Shown: positions 1 to 7,631, counted from the first letter of the stretch. The stretch: 12,993 nucleotides of DNA from an uncultured Magnetococcales bacterium (GCA_903913345.1 CAIWLA010000726.1:1-12993), one strand, 5' to 3'. The notes: generated from the sequence alone by a model not told the origin. Numbers and translations are program-made.

Positions 1-1
1 G

Positions 2-64
2 ACCGAAAAAGGGCTGCAAGAGTGGGTGGAGCCTCTTCTGTCCACGACATCCGCCGAAAAATGA
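2..64 (+). CDS. C-terminal end of an upstream gene, unidentified (partial)
   Basis: Frame 2 is open from the window edge and ends at the TGA at 62-64. The 20 visible residues (ending ...EPLLSTTSAEK) look like an ordinary soluble C-terminus. The frame stops about 15 bases before the cutA start, as expected for the preceding gene of an operon. Too little is present to name a family. All three frames are open in this short stretch, so the frame choice is tentative; it rests on the sensible residue composition and the position of the stop. Confidence 0.4.
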   Translation, partial: TEKGLQEWVEPLLSTTSAEK

Positions 65-78
65 GGAGCGAAGAGGGC

Positions 79-414
79 ATGTCTGGTCTGGAAGCCGATC
101 TGATTCTGGTCTGGACCACCTTCCCGGAGGAGGCGTTGGCCATCTCGGTGGCCGACAGTCTGGTGGATGAACAGTTGGCCGCTTGTGTGCATGTATTGCC
201 GGGTGGACGATCCGTCTATCGCTGGCAAGGCGAAATCCATCGGGATGCGGAATGGACCCTGCTGATCAAGACGAGGCAGGCGGTCTATCCCCGGTTGGAG
301 GCCCGTCTGCGGGCACTGCATCCGTATGATGTCCCGGAAATTCTGGCCACCCCGGTGACCCGGAGTCTGCCCGCCTACCAGGAATGGCTGATGGCCGTTG
401 TTCGAGAACCGTGA
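79..414 (+). CDS. cutA: CutA family divalent-cation tolerance protein
   Basis: A small CutA1 protein of 111 residues, close to the usual 105-115. CutA1 proteins form very stable trimers with a ferredoxin-like fold and are linked genetically to copper/divalent metal tolerance; the molecular role is not settled. Visible family signatures are the N-terminal strand with WTTFPEE (residues 12-18), the EQLAACV segment (31-37), SVYRWQGEI (45-53) and HPYDVPEI (81-88). I chose the ATG at 79 because AGGAG lies at 64-68 and the CutA fold starts directly after it. An in-frame ATG at 61 and a GTG at 22 would only add a non-conserved leader. The stop is followed five bases later by the ccdA start, which suggests co-transcription with the thiol transporter; this is often seen in proteobacteria, where cutA sits beside dsbD/ccdA-type genes. 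Confidence 0.9.
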   Translation: MSGLEADLILVWTTFPEEALAISVADSLVDEQLAACVHVLPGGRSVYRWQGEIHRDAEWTLLIKTRQAVYPRLEARLRALHPYDVPEILATPVTRSLPAYQEWLMAVVREP

Positions 415-419
415 GGAGT

Positions 420-1157
420 ATGGATGTGGAAAATGTCTCGGTGGCGGCCGCGTTGCTGGCTGGGCTGCTCTCTTTTGTCTCGCCCTGCGTCCTGCCGTTG
501 GTACCCGCCTATATCAGTTTCATGACGGGGGTCTCCGTCACGGGGATGCGCACGGGGGAGGAGGGGGCGGGACGCTGGCAGGTCGGTCTGCACAGCCTCT
601 TCTTCGTGTTGGGATTTTCCACCGTCTTCATTGCCCTGGGGGCCTCGGCCACCTTTCTCAGTCGCCTCTTGCTGCAACACATGCAGTTGTTTGCCCAGGT
701 GGGCGGCGGTCTGATCATCCTCTTCGGGCTGCACTACATGGGCCTGTTGCGTGTGGATCTCCTCAACCGGGAGGCCCGATTCAATCCGCAAAAAAAACCG
801 CCGGGTCTGCTGGGGGCCTATCTGATCGGTCTGGCCTTTGCGTTTGGCTGGACCCCTTGTGTGGGGCCTATCCTGGCCGGTATTCTGGCGATAGCCGGTG
901 CCCAGGAGAGTGTCTATCAAGGGATTCTCCTGCTGGCGATCTATTCGGCGGGGTTGGGTATCCCTTTCATCCTGGCCGGATTGGCCATCAACCGTTTTTT
1001 TCAATTTTTCACCCGCATTCGCAGCCATTTGCATCAGGTGGAGAAGGTGTCCGGTGCCTTGCTGGTGGCGGTCGGTGCGTTGATACTGTTCGGCAGTTTT
1101 AATCAATTGTCCGTTTGGCTGATCCAGTGGTTTCCCTGGTTGGCCTCTGTGGGATGA
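420..1157 (+). CDS. ccdA: CcdA/DsbD-type cytochrome c biogenesis thiol-reductant transporter
   Basis: An inner-membrane protein of about 245 residues that passes reducing equivalents from cytoplasmic thioredoxin to periplasmic thiol proteins for cytochrome c maturation or disulfide reduction. It shows six hydrophobic stretches. The redox cysteine pair typical of the family is visible: Cys23 in FVSPCVLPL in the first segment and Cys147 in GWTPCVGPIL in the fourth. Length fits stand-alone CcdA; there is no N-terminal periplasmic domain or C-terminal thioredoxin domain as in full DsbD. The ATG at 420 is only one base from AGGAG (414-418), so the GTG at 426, seven bases from it, may be the true start and costs just two residues. 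The gene is tightly spaced between cutA and pyrF. The symbol could also be given as a DsbD-like transporter. Confidence 0.9.
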   Translation: MDVENVSVAAALLAGLLSFVSPCVLPLVPAYISFMTGVSVTGMRTGEEGAGRWQVGLHSLFFVLGFSTVFIALGASATFLSRLLLQHMQLFAQVGGGLIILFGLHYMGLLRVDLLNREARFNPQKKPPGLLGAYLIGLAFAFGWTPCVGPILAGILAIAGAQESVYQGILLLAIYSAGLGIPFILAGLAINRFFQFFTRIRSHLHQVEKVSGALLVAVGALILFGSFNQLSVWLIQWFPWLASVG

Positions 1158-1170
1158 GGGGGAGGCGCGT

Positions 1171-2127
1171 ATGACGGGTTTTGCGGATCGGTTGATCGAC
1201 CGGGCGATGGTCTGCCAATCGCGTGTGATTGTGGGTCTGGATCCGGATGTGGTCCACTTTCCCGCCTATCTCCAGGACCAGCTGCGCCGCCATCCCACCG
1301 AGGAGCAGTTGGAAGAGGTGGTGGTGGCGTTCAATCGGGTGGTGATTGAGGCGACGGCAACGGAGGCGGTCGCCTACAAACCGCAGGCCGCTTTTTATGA
1401 ACAGTATGGACTGGCGGGCATGAAGGCATTGCAGCGGACCCTTGCCTTGCTGCGTGATCAGGGGCTGCTGGTGATCATGGACGCCAAGCGCAATGATGTG
1501 GCCCATACGGCGGGGGCCTATGCGACGGCCTGGCTTGCCCCGCGCCATCCCCTGTTCGGCACCCCCAATCCGTGGCAGGTGGACGCCATCACCCTCAACG
1601 GGTATCTGGGGAGCGATGGGATTTATCCCTTCCTGGAGAGCAATGCCGAGGCGGGGCTGTTTGTCCTGACCCGCACCTCGAATCCCTCGTCGGGTGAATT
1701 GCAGGATCTGCCCGTGTGGGAGGAGGGGATTGGTCGGGGGGCAACGGTGGCGGAAAAAATGGCTTCTCTTGTGCATGAGTGGGGTCAATCGGGGTTGGGT
1801 CGGCACGGTTTTTCGTCGGTGGGCATGGTGGTGGGGGCGACCTATCCAGAGGTGGCTGGCCGGTTGCGGCATATCGCGCCGAACGCCCTGTTTCTGATGC
1901 CCGGTGTGGGGGTGCAAGGGGGCACTTTGGAGGCGATTGTGGCCGGGGCCGGGGCGGGTGGCATGGGGGCGTATGCGGCGTCATCCCGTGGCCTGCTCTA
2001 TCCCTTTCATCCAGAAGAGTTGGCGGACGCGCGCTGGTCGGAGCAGGCCACGGTGCGCATGGCCTCTGCCGCCCGGACCTTGCGCCGGGCCATTCAGGAA
2101 AAAGTGGGTTCTGCCTCGGCCCGGTGA
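1171..2127 (+). CDS. pyrF: Orotidine 5'-phosphate decarboxylase, type 2
   Basis: Catalyses the last step of UMP synthesis, decarboxylation of orotidine 5'-phosphate, as a cytoplasmic TIM barrel. The catalytic Lys/Asp cluster is DAKRND at residues 104-109. GLDPD (22-26), YKPQAAFYE (69-77), TLNGYLG (141-147), the VLTRTSNPSS region (165-174), VGATYPE (221-227) and the phosphate-binding MPGVGVQGG (243-251) match the longer type 2 enzymes rather than the ~230-residue E. coli form. At 318 residues it is at the long end of that group. The start ATG is preceded by GGAGG at 1161-1165, and only 13 bases separate it from ccdA. It is probably the last gene of this unit, because a 220-base intergenic region follows. 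pyrD lies at the other end of the window on the opposite strand. Confidence 0.95.
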   Translation: MTGFADRLIDRAMVCQSRVIVGLDPDVVHFPAYLQDQLRRHPTEEQLEEVVVAFNRVVIEATATEAVAYKPQAAFYEQYGLAGMKALQRTLALLRDQGLLVIMDAKRNDVAHTAGAYATAWLAPRHPLFGTPNPWQVDAITLNGYLGSDGIYPFLESNAEAGLFVLTRTSNPSSGELQDLPVWEEGIGRGATVAEKMASLVHEWGQSGLGRHGFSSVGMVVGATYPEVAGRLRHIAPNALFLMPGVGVQGGTLEAIVAGAGAGGMGAYAASSRGLLYPFHPEELADARWSEQATVRMASAARTLRRAIQEKVGSASAR

Positions 2128-2239
2128 GGGTACAGCACGGCGGATCCCCTCGACCGGGCAATCCACTGTGTACTCTGAAAAATACATTGCATTTTTCATT
2201 GGGAATTGTCATTCTAGCGGGCAAGTGTGCGTGTATGGG
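2128..2239. other. Intergenic region with imperfect hairpin after pyrF
   Basis: This stretch holds an imperfect dyad: GTACA near 2130 pairs with TGTAC near 2172, with an inner GGAT/ATCC pairing. It could end pyrF transcription, but no T-run directly follows the stem, so it is not a convincing intrinsic terminator. No coding frame of interest was seen. Confidence 0.3.
2176..2198. repeat. AT-rich inverted repeat between pyrF and flgB
   Basis: TGAAAAAT at 2176-2183 and its exact reverse complement ATTTTTCA at 2191-2198 are separated by seven bases. The 8-bp perfect dyad lies about 65 bases upstream of the promoter candidate for the flagellar operon. It could be a regulator-binding site or part of a terminator after pyrF; the sequence alone does not decide. 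Confidence 0.5.
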
Positions 2240-2269
2240 TTGGCCGATGGGAGAACGACAAGGTATAAT
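2240..2269 (+). promoter_or_regulatory. Candidate sigma-70-type promoter for the flagellar operon
   Basis: A perfect TATAAT at 2264-2269 has TTGGCC (4 of 6 matches to TTGACA) at 2240-2245, with an 18-base spacer. Transcription would begin near 2276 and give a leader of roughly 70 bases rich in T (2277-2306) before flgB. The match is good for the -10 and modest for the -35. It is inferred from sequence only. Confidence 0.45.
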
Positions 2270-2347
2270 ACAGTTCTTACCTGTTGTTTTCTTTGTTGTT
2301 TTTTGGTGTCTGGATTGCCGACGTCCAACGTTGATCGGGAGGATGAG

Positions 2348-2761
2348 ATGGCTGAGTTGGGTTTGCTGGGGCCTGCCGGGACGTTCAAGTCCAATCTTTT
2401 GGACTTGCGTCAGCAGCGTCAGGAGATTATCTCCTCCAATGTAGCCAATGCGAATACCCCTGGCTACAAGGCGCAACGGTTTGAATTTGAGAACGTTCTG
2501 AAGGATTCCCTGCCGCCTCTGGACGAGTTGCCCATGGCGCGCACGGCGGCGCAACATTTGCCCAAGGGTTATTCTGCTCCGGTGGCCGGGGAGCTTCAGG
2601 CGGTGGAGACCTCCGTTCCCAAGGGGGATGGCAACAGCGTGGACATGGAACAGGAGATGGCCCAGCAGGCGGCCAACCAACTGTTGTACAATTTTGCAGC
2701 ACAATCATTGAACAGTCAGATTGGCACATTGCGTATGGTCATCACGGGCAATGTGCAGTAA
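2348..2761 (+). CDS. flgB: Flagellar basal-body proximal rod protein FlgB
   Basis: A component of the proximal rod in the periplasm, exported by the flagellar type III apparatus. It has 137 residues, the normal size for FlgB. The N-terminal rod-protein signature is clear: SSNVANANTPGYKA (residues 30-43) followed by FEFENVL. The C-terminal helix with MEQEMAQQAANQLLYN and ...RMVITGN is typical of the axial coiled coil. The start ATG follows GGGAGGA (2337-2343) at good spacing. An ATG at 2343 is out of frame, and the longer in-frame extension into the T-rich leader has no conservation signature. It is the first gene of the flagellar cluster, with flgC 30 bases downstream. Confidence 0.95.
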   Translation: MAELGLLGPAGTFKSNLLDLRQQRQEIISSNVANANTPGYKAQRFEFENVLKDSLPPLDELPMARTAAQHLPKGYSAPVAGELQAVETSVPKGDGNSVDMEQEMAQQAANQLLYNFAAQSLNSQIGTLRMVITGNVQ

Positions 2762-2791
2762 CACCCGATTGGGACAGACCAGGGGGTTGTG

Positions 2792-3217
2792 ATGGATTTT
2801 TTGACATCGTTTCAAGTAACCGCCTCTGCCTTGACGGCGGAGCGTTTGCGGATGAATATAACGGCTGAAAATGTGGCCAACGCGCAAACGACACGCACGG
2901 TGGAGGGGGGTCCGTACAAGCGTCGGGATCCCGTCTTTGTGGCCCAACCGTTTGACGAAATGTTGAGCCAGGAGCAGATGGCCGGTTCGACCGGGGTGGC
3001 GGTTGAGCGGATCCATGTGGATGAGAGACCCCCGCGGCGTCAGTATGATCCGGGCCATCCCGATGCCAAGGCGGATGGCTATGTGGAGATGCCGAACATT
3101 GATACGGTGACGGAGATGGTCAACATGATGTCGGCGACCCATGCCTACGAAAACAATGTGACCGTGTTGAATGCTTCCAAGGCCATGGCCCTGAAGGCAT
3201 TGGAAATTGGTCGTTAA
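2792..3217 (+). CDS. flgC: Flagellar basal-body rod protein FlgC
   Basis: The second proximal rod protein, 141 residues, as usual for FlgC. The rod-family N-terminus has the ANVANAQTTRT-like signature (residues 27-37, here preceded by NITAE), then PYKRRDPVF. The C-terminus has the VNMMSATHAYENN ... NASKAMALKALEIGR helix conserved among FlgC/FlgG-type axial proteins. A GTG at 2789 directly precedes the ATG at 2792; the ATG was preferred because AGGGGG (2781-2786) is then five bases away. It sits between flgB and fliE with short gaps, consistent with one polycistronic message. Confidence 0.95.
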   Translation: MDFLTSFQVTASALTAERLRMNITAENVANAQTTRTVEGGPYKRRDPVFVAQPFDEMLSQEQMAGSTGVAVERIHVDERPPRRQYDPGHPDAKADGYVEMPNIDTVTEMVNMMSATHAYENNVTVLNASKAMALKALEIGR

Positions 3218-3232
3218 GGGGGAGGTATACAG

Positions 3233-3550
3233 ATGTCCATTCAGGGCGTTTCCAGTACCCCATTGCCCAGCCTGCTCTCTTCATTGACCACCGATGTGGT
3301 CAGCGCGGGGAAGGGGGGCGTTTGGGAGTCGTTTTCCACCATGTTGGCGCAACAGGTCAAGGAGACCGATCGCTTGCAGAAGGAATCCAGTCATTTGACT
3401 GAACGGGCCTTGTTGGGTAATGCCGGGGTGAGTATTCATGAAGCCCAGATTGCCAGTTCCGAGGCGGAACTGCATTTGCGCCTCTTGCTCCAGGTGCGCA
3501 ACAAGGCTTTGGATGTGTACCACGAAATCATGACCATGCCGACAGCCTAG
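3233..3550 (+). CDS. fliE: Flagellar hook-basal body protein FliE
   Basis: FliE is the small adaptor between the FliF MS ring and the rod, and is needed early for export. This copy has 105 residues, close to the usual ~100. The diagnostic C-terminal half is present: SIHEAQIASSEAELHLRLL with VRNKALDVYHEIMTMP (residues 66-103), matching the family pattern of a VMIA..kA.lslqll..vRNKlv.AYqEIMrM type helix pair. A strong GGGGGAGG (3218-3225) lies eight bases from the ATG. It follows flgC by 15 bases. After it comes the only large gap in the operon, 123 bases before fliF. Confidence 0.95.
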   Translation: MSIQGVSSTPLPSLLSSLTTDVVSAGKGGVWESFSTMLAQQVKETDRLQKESSHLTERALLGNAGVSIHEAQIASSEAELHLRLLLQVRNKALDVYHEIMTMPTA

Positions 3551-3579
3551 GCATGTCTGGCCTCTGTATGGTATTGGGC

Positions 3580-3595
3580 TGGCACGTGGTACGCA
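3580..3595 (+). promoter_or_regulatory. Candidate sigma-54 (RpoN) promoter before fliF
   Basis: TGGCACG at 3580-3586 is an exact match to the -24 consensus. After four bases comes ACGCA (3591-3595) where TTGCA is expected, so the diagnostic GG-N10-GC spacing is kept but the -12 box has two mismatches. It lies about 80 bases before the fliF ATG in the one larger gap of the operon. A perfect palindrome CACCGGTG follows at 3610-3617. RpoN commonly drives middle flagellar genes, which makes it plausible, but it could be chance. Confidence 0.35.
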
Positions 3596-3673
3596 CGATG
3601 GGGGGTTTTCACCGGTGTGAATGCCGTACATCCCGATATTATGCCTGTGGAAAAAATTGGGAAATGAAATACC

Positions 3674-5314
3674 ATGGCTGAATCTCCTGCTGTTGTTCCG
3701 CAGACCTCTTCGAACCTGATGGATTCTGTGGTCCGTTTCATGTCGCAGTTGCCTTTGGGTGGTCGCAACGGTCTTTTATTGGCCATTGGGGCGACCGTAT
3801 TGGCACTGTCCATCATGATCTGGTTCGCCACGCGACCCGCCTACAAGATGCTCTTTTCTGGATTGCCCCAGGAAGAGACAGGGCGCATCATCGAACATTT
3901 GAACAAAATGAAGGTTCCGTACCAGATTGGGCCGGGTGGTGCATCGGTGGATGTACCGGCGGATCGGGTCTATGACCTGCGTCTGGAGCTGGCCACCCAG
4001 GGGCTTCCCAAGCAGGGGACCGGGGTGGGTTTTGAGTTGTTTGACAAGGGCAACTTGATGGGGATGACCGATTTTGTGCAGCGCATGAACTACCAGCGTG
4101 CGCTGCAAGGGGAGTTGGCCCGTACCATCGAAAGCATCTCTGCTGTGCATACGGCTCGTGTTCATCTGGTTTTGCCCAAGCCCTCCCTGTTTGTCACCGA
4201 GGCCCGTCCGGCGACCGCTTCGGTCATCATGGAGCTGGCCCATCCCCTGCAGCCCAAGCAGGTGGAGGGGATTGTCCATTTGGTGGCGACGGCGGTGGAG
4301 GGGTTGGAAGAGAACAATGTGACCTTGCTGGATGGCAAGGGCAACCTGATCGCCGGTGGTCGCACCGCCTCGAAGGATGGCCGCATGGGGGCGGATGAGA
4401 CCCTGACCATGCAGCAGCAGGTGGAAAAGGGGCTGGAGGATCGTGCCCAGGCCATGTTGGACAAGGTGATCGGGGTGAGTTCCAGCGGTGTCAGCAAGAG
4501 CATTGTGCGCATTACCGCCGAGTTGGATCTCTCCCGTACCGAACGCCAGGAGGAAATTTTTGATCCGGTTGGTCAGGGTGGCGTCCCCCGCAGTGAGCAA
4601 TCGGTCAACGAGAGCAGTCGGGGTGATTTTGGGGTGGGTGGTACGCCCGGTGTGCGTGCCAACGATGCCAACGATGCCGCCAAGAGCGGGGGCAACGGCT
4701 CTTCACAGGTGCGCAATACCGAACGAGACACCACCAACTTTGAAATTTCCAAAACCGTCAACAAGATCCTGATGCCGGTAGGGACCATCAAACGTCTCTC
4801 GGTGGCGGTACTGGTGGATACACCGGAAGAGAGTCCGACCGGTGACAAAACGGGCAACAAGAAACGTTCCGAAGAGGAGATGGCGCGCCTGCAAAAGATT
4901 GTCGAGCGGGCGGTGGGGTTTGACGGCAAGCGGGGCGATACCATTGAGATGGCCAGTGTACCGTTTGAACGGGTGCTGACCTCGGAAGATACGGCTCCCC
5001 GGTTTTGGCAGTCTGCCGAGTTCTGGTTGCAATTGGCGTTGGCCATTGCCATCCTCTCGCTGCTCATTCTGGTCCTGAAACCGATGATGACCGAGTTCCT
5101 GATGGGGGAAAGGGTGGCGGAGAGTACGGGTATTCCGGCGGCGGTGGCGGCGTTGGATCAGCAATTGGTGGCCGAGGGTGTGGGTGCCATGCCGTCTGAA
5201 GAGCCGTTGCGGGTACGGACACCAGACCGCAGCATCAAAATGACCCAACAGATGATCATGGACAACCCGGAAGAGGCGAGGGAGATCATCCGCAGTTGGA
5301 TGGCGCAGGAATAA
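3674..5314 (+). CDS. fliF: Flagellar MS-ring protein FliF
   Basis: FliF builds the MS ring in the inner membrane, the base on which rod, switch and export gate assemble. The 546 residues match the usual 520-580. It shows a first membrane helix at about residues 33-52, then the YscJ-type ring-building domain (FSGLPQEE at 61-68, the ATQGLPKQGTGVGFELFD region at 107-124, MNYQRALQGELARTI at 138-152, ARVHLVLPKPSLF at 161-173). A flexible Gly/Ser/Asn-rich loop follows at about 300-350, then a second membrane helix at about 449-468. The C-terminal tail (about 517-546, PEEAREIIRSWM) is the FliG-binding segment. The Shine-Dalgarno is weak (GGGA at 3658-3661, 12 bases away). A tiny out-of-frame ATG at 3664 opens six codons across the start. 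Confidence 0.96.
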   Translation: MAESPAVVPQTSSNLMDSVVRFMSQLPLGGRNGLLLAIGATVLALSIMIWFATRPAYKMLFSGLPQEETGRIIEHLNKMKVPYQIGPGGASVDVPADRVYDLRLELATQGLPKQGTGVGFELFDKGNLMGMTDFVQRMNYQRALQGELARTIESISAVHTARVHLVLPKPSLFVTEARPATASVIMELAHPLQPKQVEGIVHLVATAVEGLEENNVTLLDGKGNLIAGGRTASKDGRMGADETLTMQQQVEKGLEDRAQAMLDKVIGVSSSGVSKSIVRITAELDLSRTERQEEIFDPVGQGGVPRSEQSVNESSRGDFGVGGTPGVRANDANDAAKSGGNGSSQVRNTERDTTNFEISKTVNKILMPVGTIKRLSVAVLVDTPEESPTGDKTGNKKRSEEEMARLQKIVERAVGFDGKRGDTIEMASVPFERVLTSEDTAPRFWQSAEFWLQLALAIAILSLLILVLKPMMTEFLMGERVAESTGIPAAVAALDQQLVAEGVGAMPSEEPLRVRTPDRSIKMTQQMIMDNPEEAREIIRSWMAQE

Positions 5315-5386
5315 AACCGGTTGCTTGGATACAACATCTTGACCATTGGCTGGATGCGTGGTTGATGCAGACGGATGGGGTTGCGT

Positions 5387-6457
5387 ATGGAAACACAGGG
5401 ATGGGAAAGCGGTGGGGGTGATTCGGTTTCCCGTCGCGGGGCACCAAAGATGCGGTTGAGCGGCAAGGAGAAGGCGGGTATTTTTCTCCTGTCGTTGCCG
5501 GATGAGGATGCCAAAAGGATCATGGAGGGGATGCAGGAAAACGAGTTGCGTGAGCTTTCCCGGGTCATCTCCCGCATGGGTGTCATGCCGCCGGATGCGG
5601 TGCAGGCGGTGCGGCAGGAGTTTCTTGACAAGTTTGAACTGAAAATGTTTGACGTTCGTGGTGGCCAGAACAAGGTGAAGGATCTGCTGACCAAGACGTT
5701 GGGCAAGGATCGTGCCCGTCAACTGTTGAAGGATGTGCAGTCTGGTCCGAAGAGTACCCCCTGGGAGGTCTTGAATGCCATGGAACCGGCCCTGGTGGCC
5801 ACCTTTCTGGCCAGCGAGCATCCCCAGAGTGTCTCCCTGATTGTGTCGCAGTTGCAACAGGAACATGCGGCCCTGGTGATCGACCATTTGGCCACCGAGA
5901 TGCAGCAACAGGTTGTCTATCGGATGGCCCGGATGAATACCCTGCCGCCGGGTGCCCTGGAGGATATTGAGGCCTCTCTGTTGACCGAATTGAATGCCCT
6001 GGGTGTGGCCCGCAGCGGTCGGCAACAGGAGGGTGGTGGGACCAAGAAGGTGGCCGAACTGCTCAACCTGATGAGCCGGGAGATTTCGGACAAGTTGTTG
6101 GCCTATCTGGACGAAGAGGACAATCCGCTGGCGGAGAGTGTGCGCAAGGAGATGTTCCTGTTCGAGGATCTCCTGCTCATGGACGATCGCAGTTTCCAGA
6201 CGTTGCTGAGAGAGGTTTCCAACGACGAATTGCTGACGGCCATGAAGGGGGCCGACGATCGGCTCCGGGAGAAATTTTTCCAGAACATGTCCGAACGGGC
6301 GGCGGAAATGTTGCGCGAGGATCTGGAACTGCTCGGTCCGGTCAAGGTGGTCGATGTGGAAACGGCCCAGCAGGCCATTCTCAAGGCGGCGCGGCGTCTG
6401 GAGGCGGAAGGTTCCATTGTGATCATGGGCAAGGGTTCCGATGACCTGGTGATGTAG
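5387..6457 (+). CDS. fliG: Flagellar motor switch/rotor protein FliG
   Basis: FliG sits on the cytoplasmic face of the MS ring and transmits stator torque; it also binds FliM for switching. The N-terminal FliF-binding domain (about residues 25-115) is followed by the ARM-like middle domain with EHPQ at 144-147, the MFLFEDL motif at 256-262 (MFxF hinge) and the C-terminal charged torque helix (KGADDRLREKF at 287-297, MSERAAEMLREDL at 301-313). The key charged positions of E. coli FliG appear kept in sign: Lys287, Arg304, Glu311-Asp312, Lys320 (Arg in E. coli). I chose the ATG at 5387 because GGATGGGG lies at 5373-5380. The ATG at 5375 adds four residues, and one at 5450 would remove a poorly conserved N-terminal leader of about 21 residues. 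The length of 356 is slightly long. Confidence 0.95.
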   Translation: METQGWESGGGDSVSRRGAPKMRLSGKEKAGIFLLSLPDEDAKRIMEGMQENELRELSRVISRMGVMPPDAVQAVRQEFLDKFELKMFDVRGGQNKVKDLLTKTLGKDRARQLLKDVQSGPKSTPWEVLNAMEPALVATFLASEHPQSVSLIVSQLQQEHAALVIDHLATEMQQQVVYRMARMNTLPPGALEDIEASLLTELNALGVARSGRQQEGGGTKKVAELLNLMSREISDKLLAYLDEEDNPLAESVRKEMFLFEDLLLMDDRSFQTLLREVSNDELLTAMKGADDRLREKFFQNMSERAAEMLREDLELLGPVKVVDVETAQQAILKAARRLEAEGSIVIMGKGSDDLVM

Positions 6458-6491
6458 TCGTTGGGATATTGCGGGCGAGAGGAAGGCAGCA

Positions 6492-7631
6492 ATGGCGGTT
6501 TTCTTGGACGGGATCATCAAGCAAGAGGCGTTGGATGTCTTGCCGCAACGGGTCTCCTTCCAGGATCTGGTCGGGGATGACCGGCGAAATCAGGGGGAGA
6601 TGTTTGTCCGCTTTTTGCCCGGTGGTCGTCTGCCTGAGCGGCCGGAAGAGCGCGAGCCACCGGAAATCTCCGAAGAGGAGTTGCATCAGAGGCGTCTGGA
6701 GACCATTGAGCGGGAGACCTATCAAAAGGCCTTTGCGGCGGGCGAGGAGGCGGGTCTGGCTCTGGGCGAACAGACGATGGAGCACGAGATGGCGCGTCTC
6801 TTGCCGCAGTTTGAGTCGGTGCTGCGGCAGTTGGATGCCCTTCCCAAGCGGGTTTTTGCCAGTGCCGAACGGTTTTTGGTGGAAACCGCCATCATGATGA
6901 CCCGTGCGTTGCTGGCCCATGAATTGACGATCAATCCCGAGGAGATTGCCCATCGGGTGCGGCGGTTGCTCGAACAGTCTGCCGGTCGTCGGGATATTGT
7001 CATCCATCTGGCCCCGGACAATGCCGCCTTGTTGCAAAATTCCGGTGAGTTTGAGTCGTTGCGGATTGAAGAGGACCCTTACATGGCTCTCGGATCGGTG
7101 CGTATGGAGAGCGATTTTGGGGGCATCGAGGATAATCTGGAACGGCAGTTGGCCGAGATGGAAGCGGGTTTGCGTGATTATTTGCAGGATCGTCTGCAAG
7201 CCAGTGGTTGTGATGATTTAGCCCTTTCTGCCCGGCAATTTGCCGAGCGGGCCTCGAAGCGTCCGTTGTCCCTGCCTGTCAAAAATCCCTCTTCCCAGGA
7301 AAGACCCTTGGCACACTCGCCCATCTCTGCGGATGGGGAGGGTTTTCCCCGTCCTGTTCAGCCGGTGCAGTTGGGGGATATTGCGGGTGCCCTCGCCGAT
7401 GGTCACGATCAGGAGGCGGCCTGGGTGGATGAAGGGGGTGCGGTCGCGGAGTCGTGGGAGGAGGAGGTTTCCTGCATGGACGAGACGATTGTCTCGACGG
7501 CCACGGGTCGGGTGGGTGCCGGGCAATGGGGTGGGGGTGAGGAGGCCGATTTCCGTGCTCAGCCTGATGCCATGGAAGAGATCGAGCCGGTTGCAGTACA
7601 GCCGTTGTCCCGTGACGATGAAAACGTTTGA
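6492..7631 (+). CDS. fliH: Flagellar export ATPase regulator FliH with long C-terminal tail
   Basis: A FliH/YscL-type stator of the flagellar export ATPase; it dimerises and binds FliI at the cytoplasmic base. Residues 1-237 look like FliH: a variable N-terminus, charged helix with small-residue repeats (AFAAGEEAGLALGEQ, 80-94), a helical region (100-162) and the C-terminal fold DIVIHLAPDN ... LRIEEDPYMALGSVRMESDFGGIEDN (168-215) with a final coiled helix to 237. Residues 238-379 are a low-complexity, acidic, Gly/Pro-rich extension that the normal ~230-250-residue family lacks. Its frame stays open and overlaps the fliI start by 14 bases, so it is translated unless processed. AGAGGAAGG lies just before the ATG. 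The gene follows fliG by 34 bases. Confidence 0.88.
   Translation: MAVFLDGIIKQEALDVLPQRVSFQDLVGDDRRNQGEMFVRFLPGGRLPERPEEREPPEISEEELHQRRLETIERETYQKAFAAGEEAGLALGEQTMEHEMARLLPQFESVLRQLDALPKRVFASAERFLVETAIMMTRALLAHELTINPEEIAHRVRRLLEQSAGRRDIVIHLAPDNAALLQNSGEFESLRIEEDPYMALGSVRMESDFGGIEDNLERQLAEMEAGLRDYLQDRLQASGCDDLALSARQFAERASKRPLSLPVKNPSSQERPLAHSPISADGEGFPRPVQPVQLGDIAGALADGHDQEAAWVDEGGAVAESWEEEVSCMDETIVSTATGRVGAGQWGGGEEADFRAQPDAMEEIEPVAVQPLSRDDENV

Noticed and set aside
2243..2250. GCCGATGG as a sigma-28 -10 box for flgB
   Set aside because: It resembles GCCGATAA, but no TAAA-type -35 lies about 15 bases upstream. The TATAAT candidate is stronger.
1595..2704. A 369-codon minus-strand frame over pyrF and flgB
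   Set aside because: Pro/Arg-rich shadow translation of real plus-strand genes, with no recognisable motif.
4703..6520. A 605-codon open frame on the minus strand across the fliF end and fliG
   Set aside because: It is antisense to two clearly identified flagellar genes. Its composition (His, Gln, Arg, Leu) is that of a GC-driven shadow frame, and it shows no domain.
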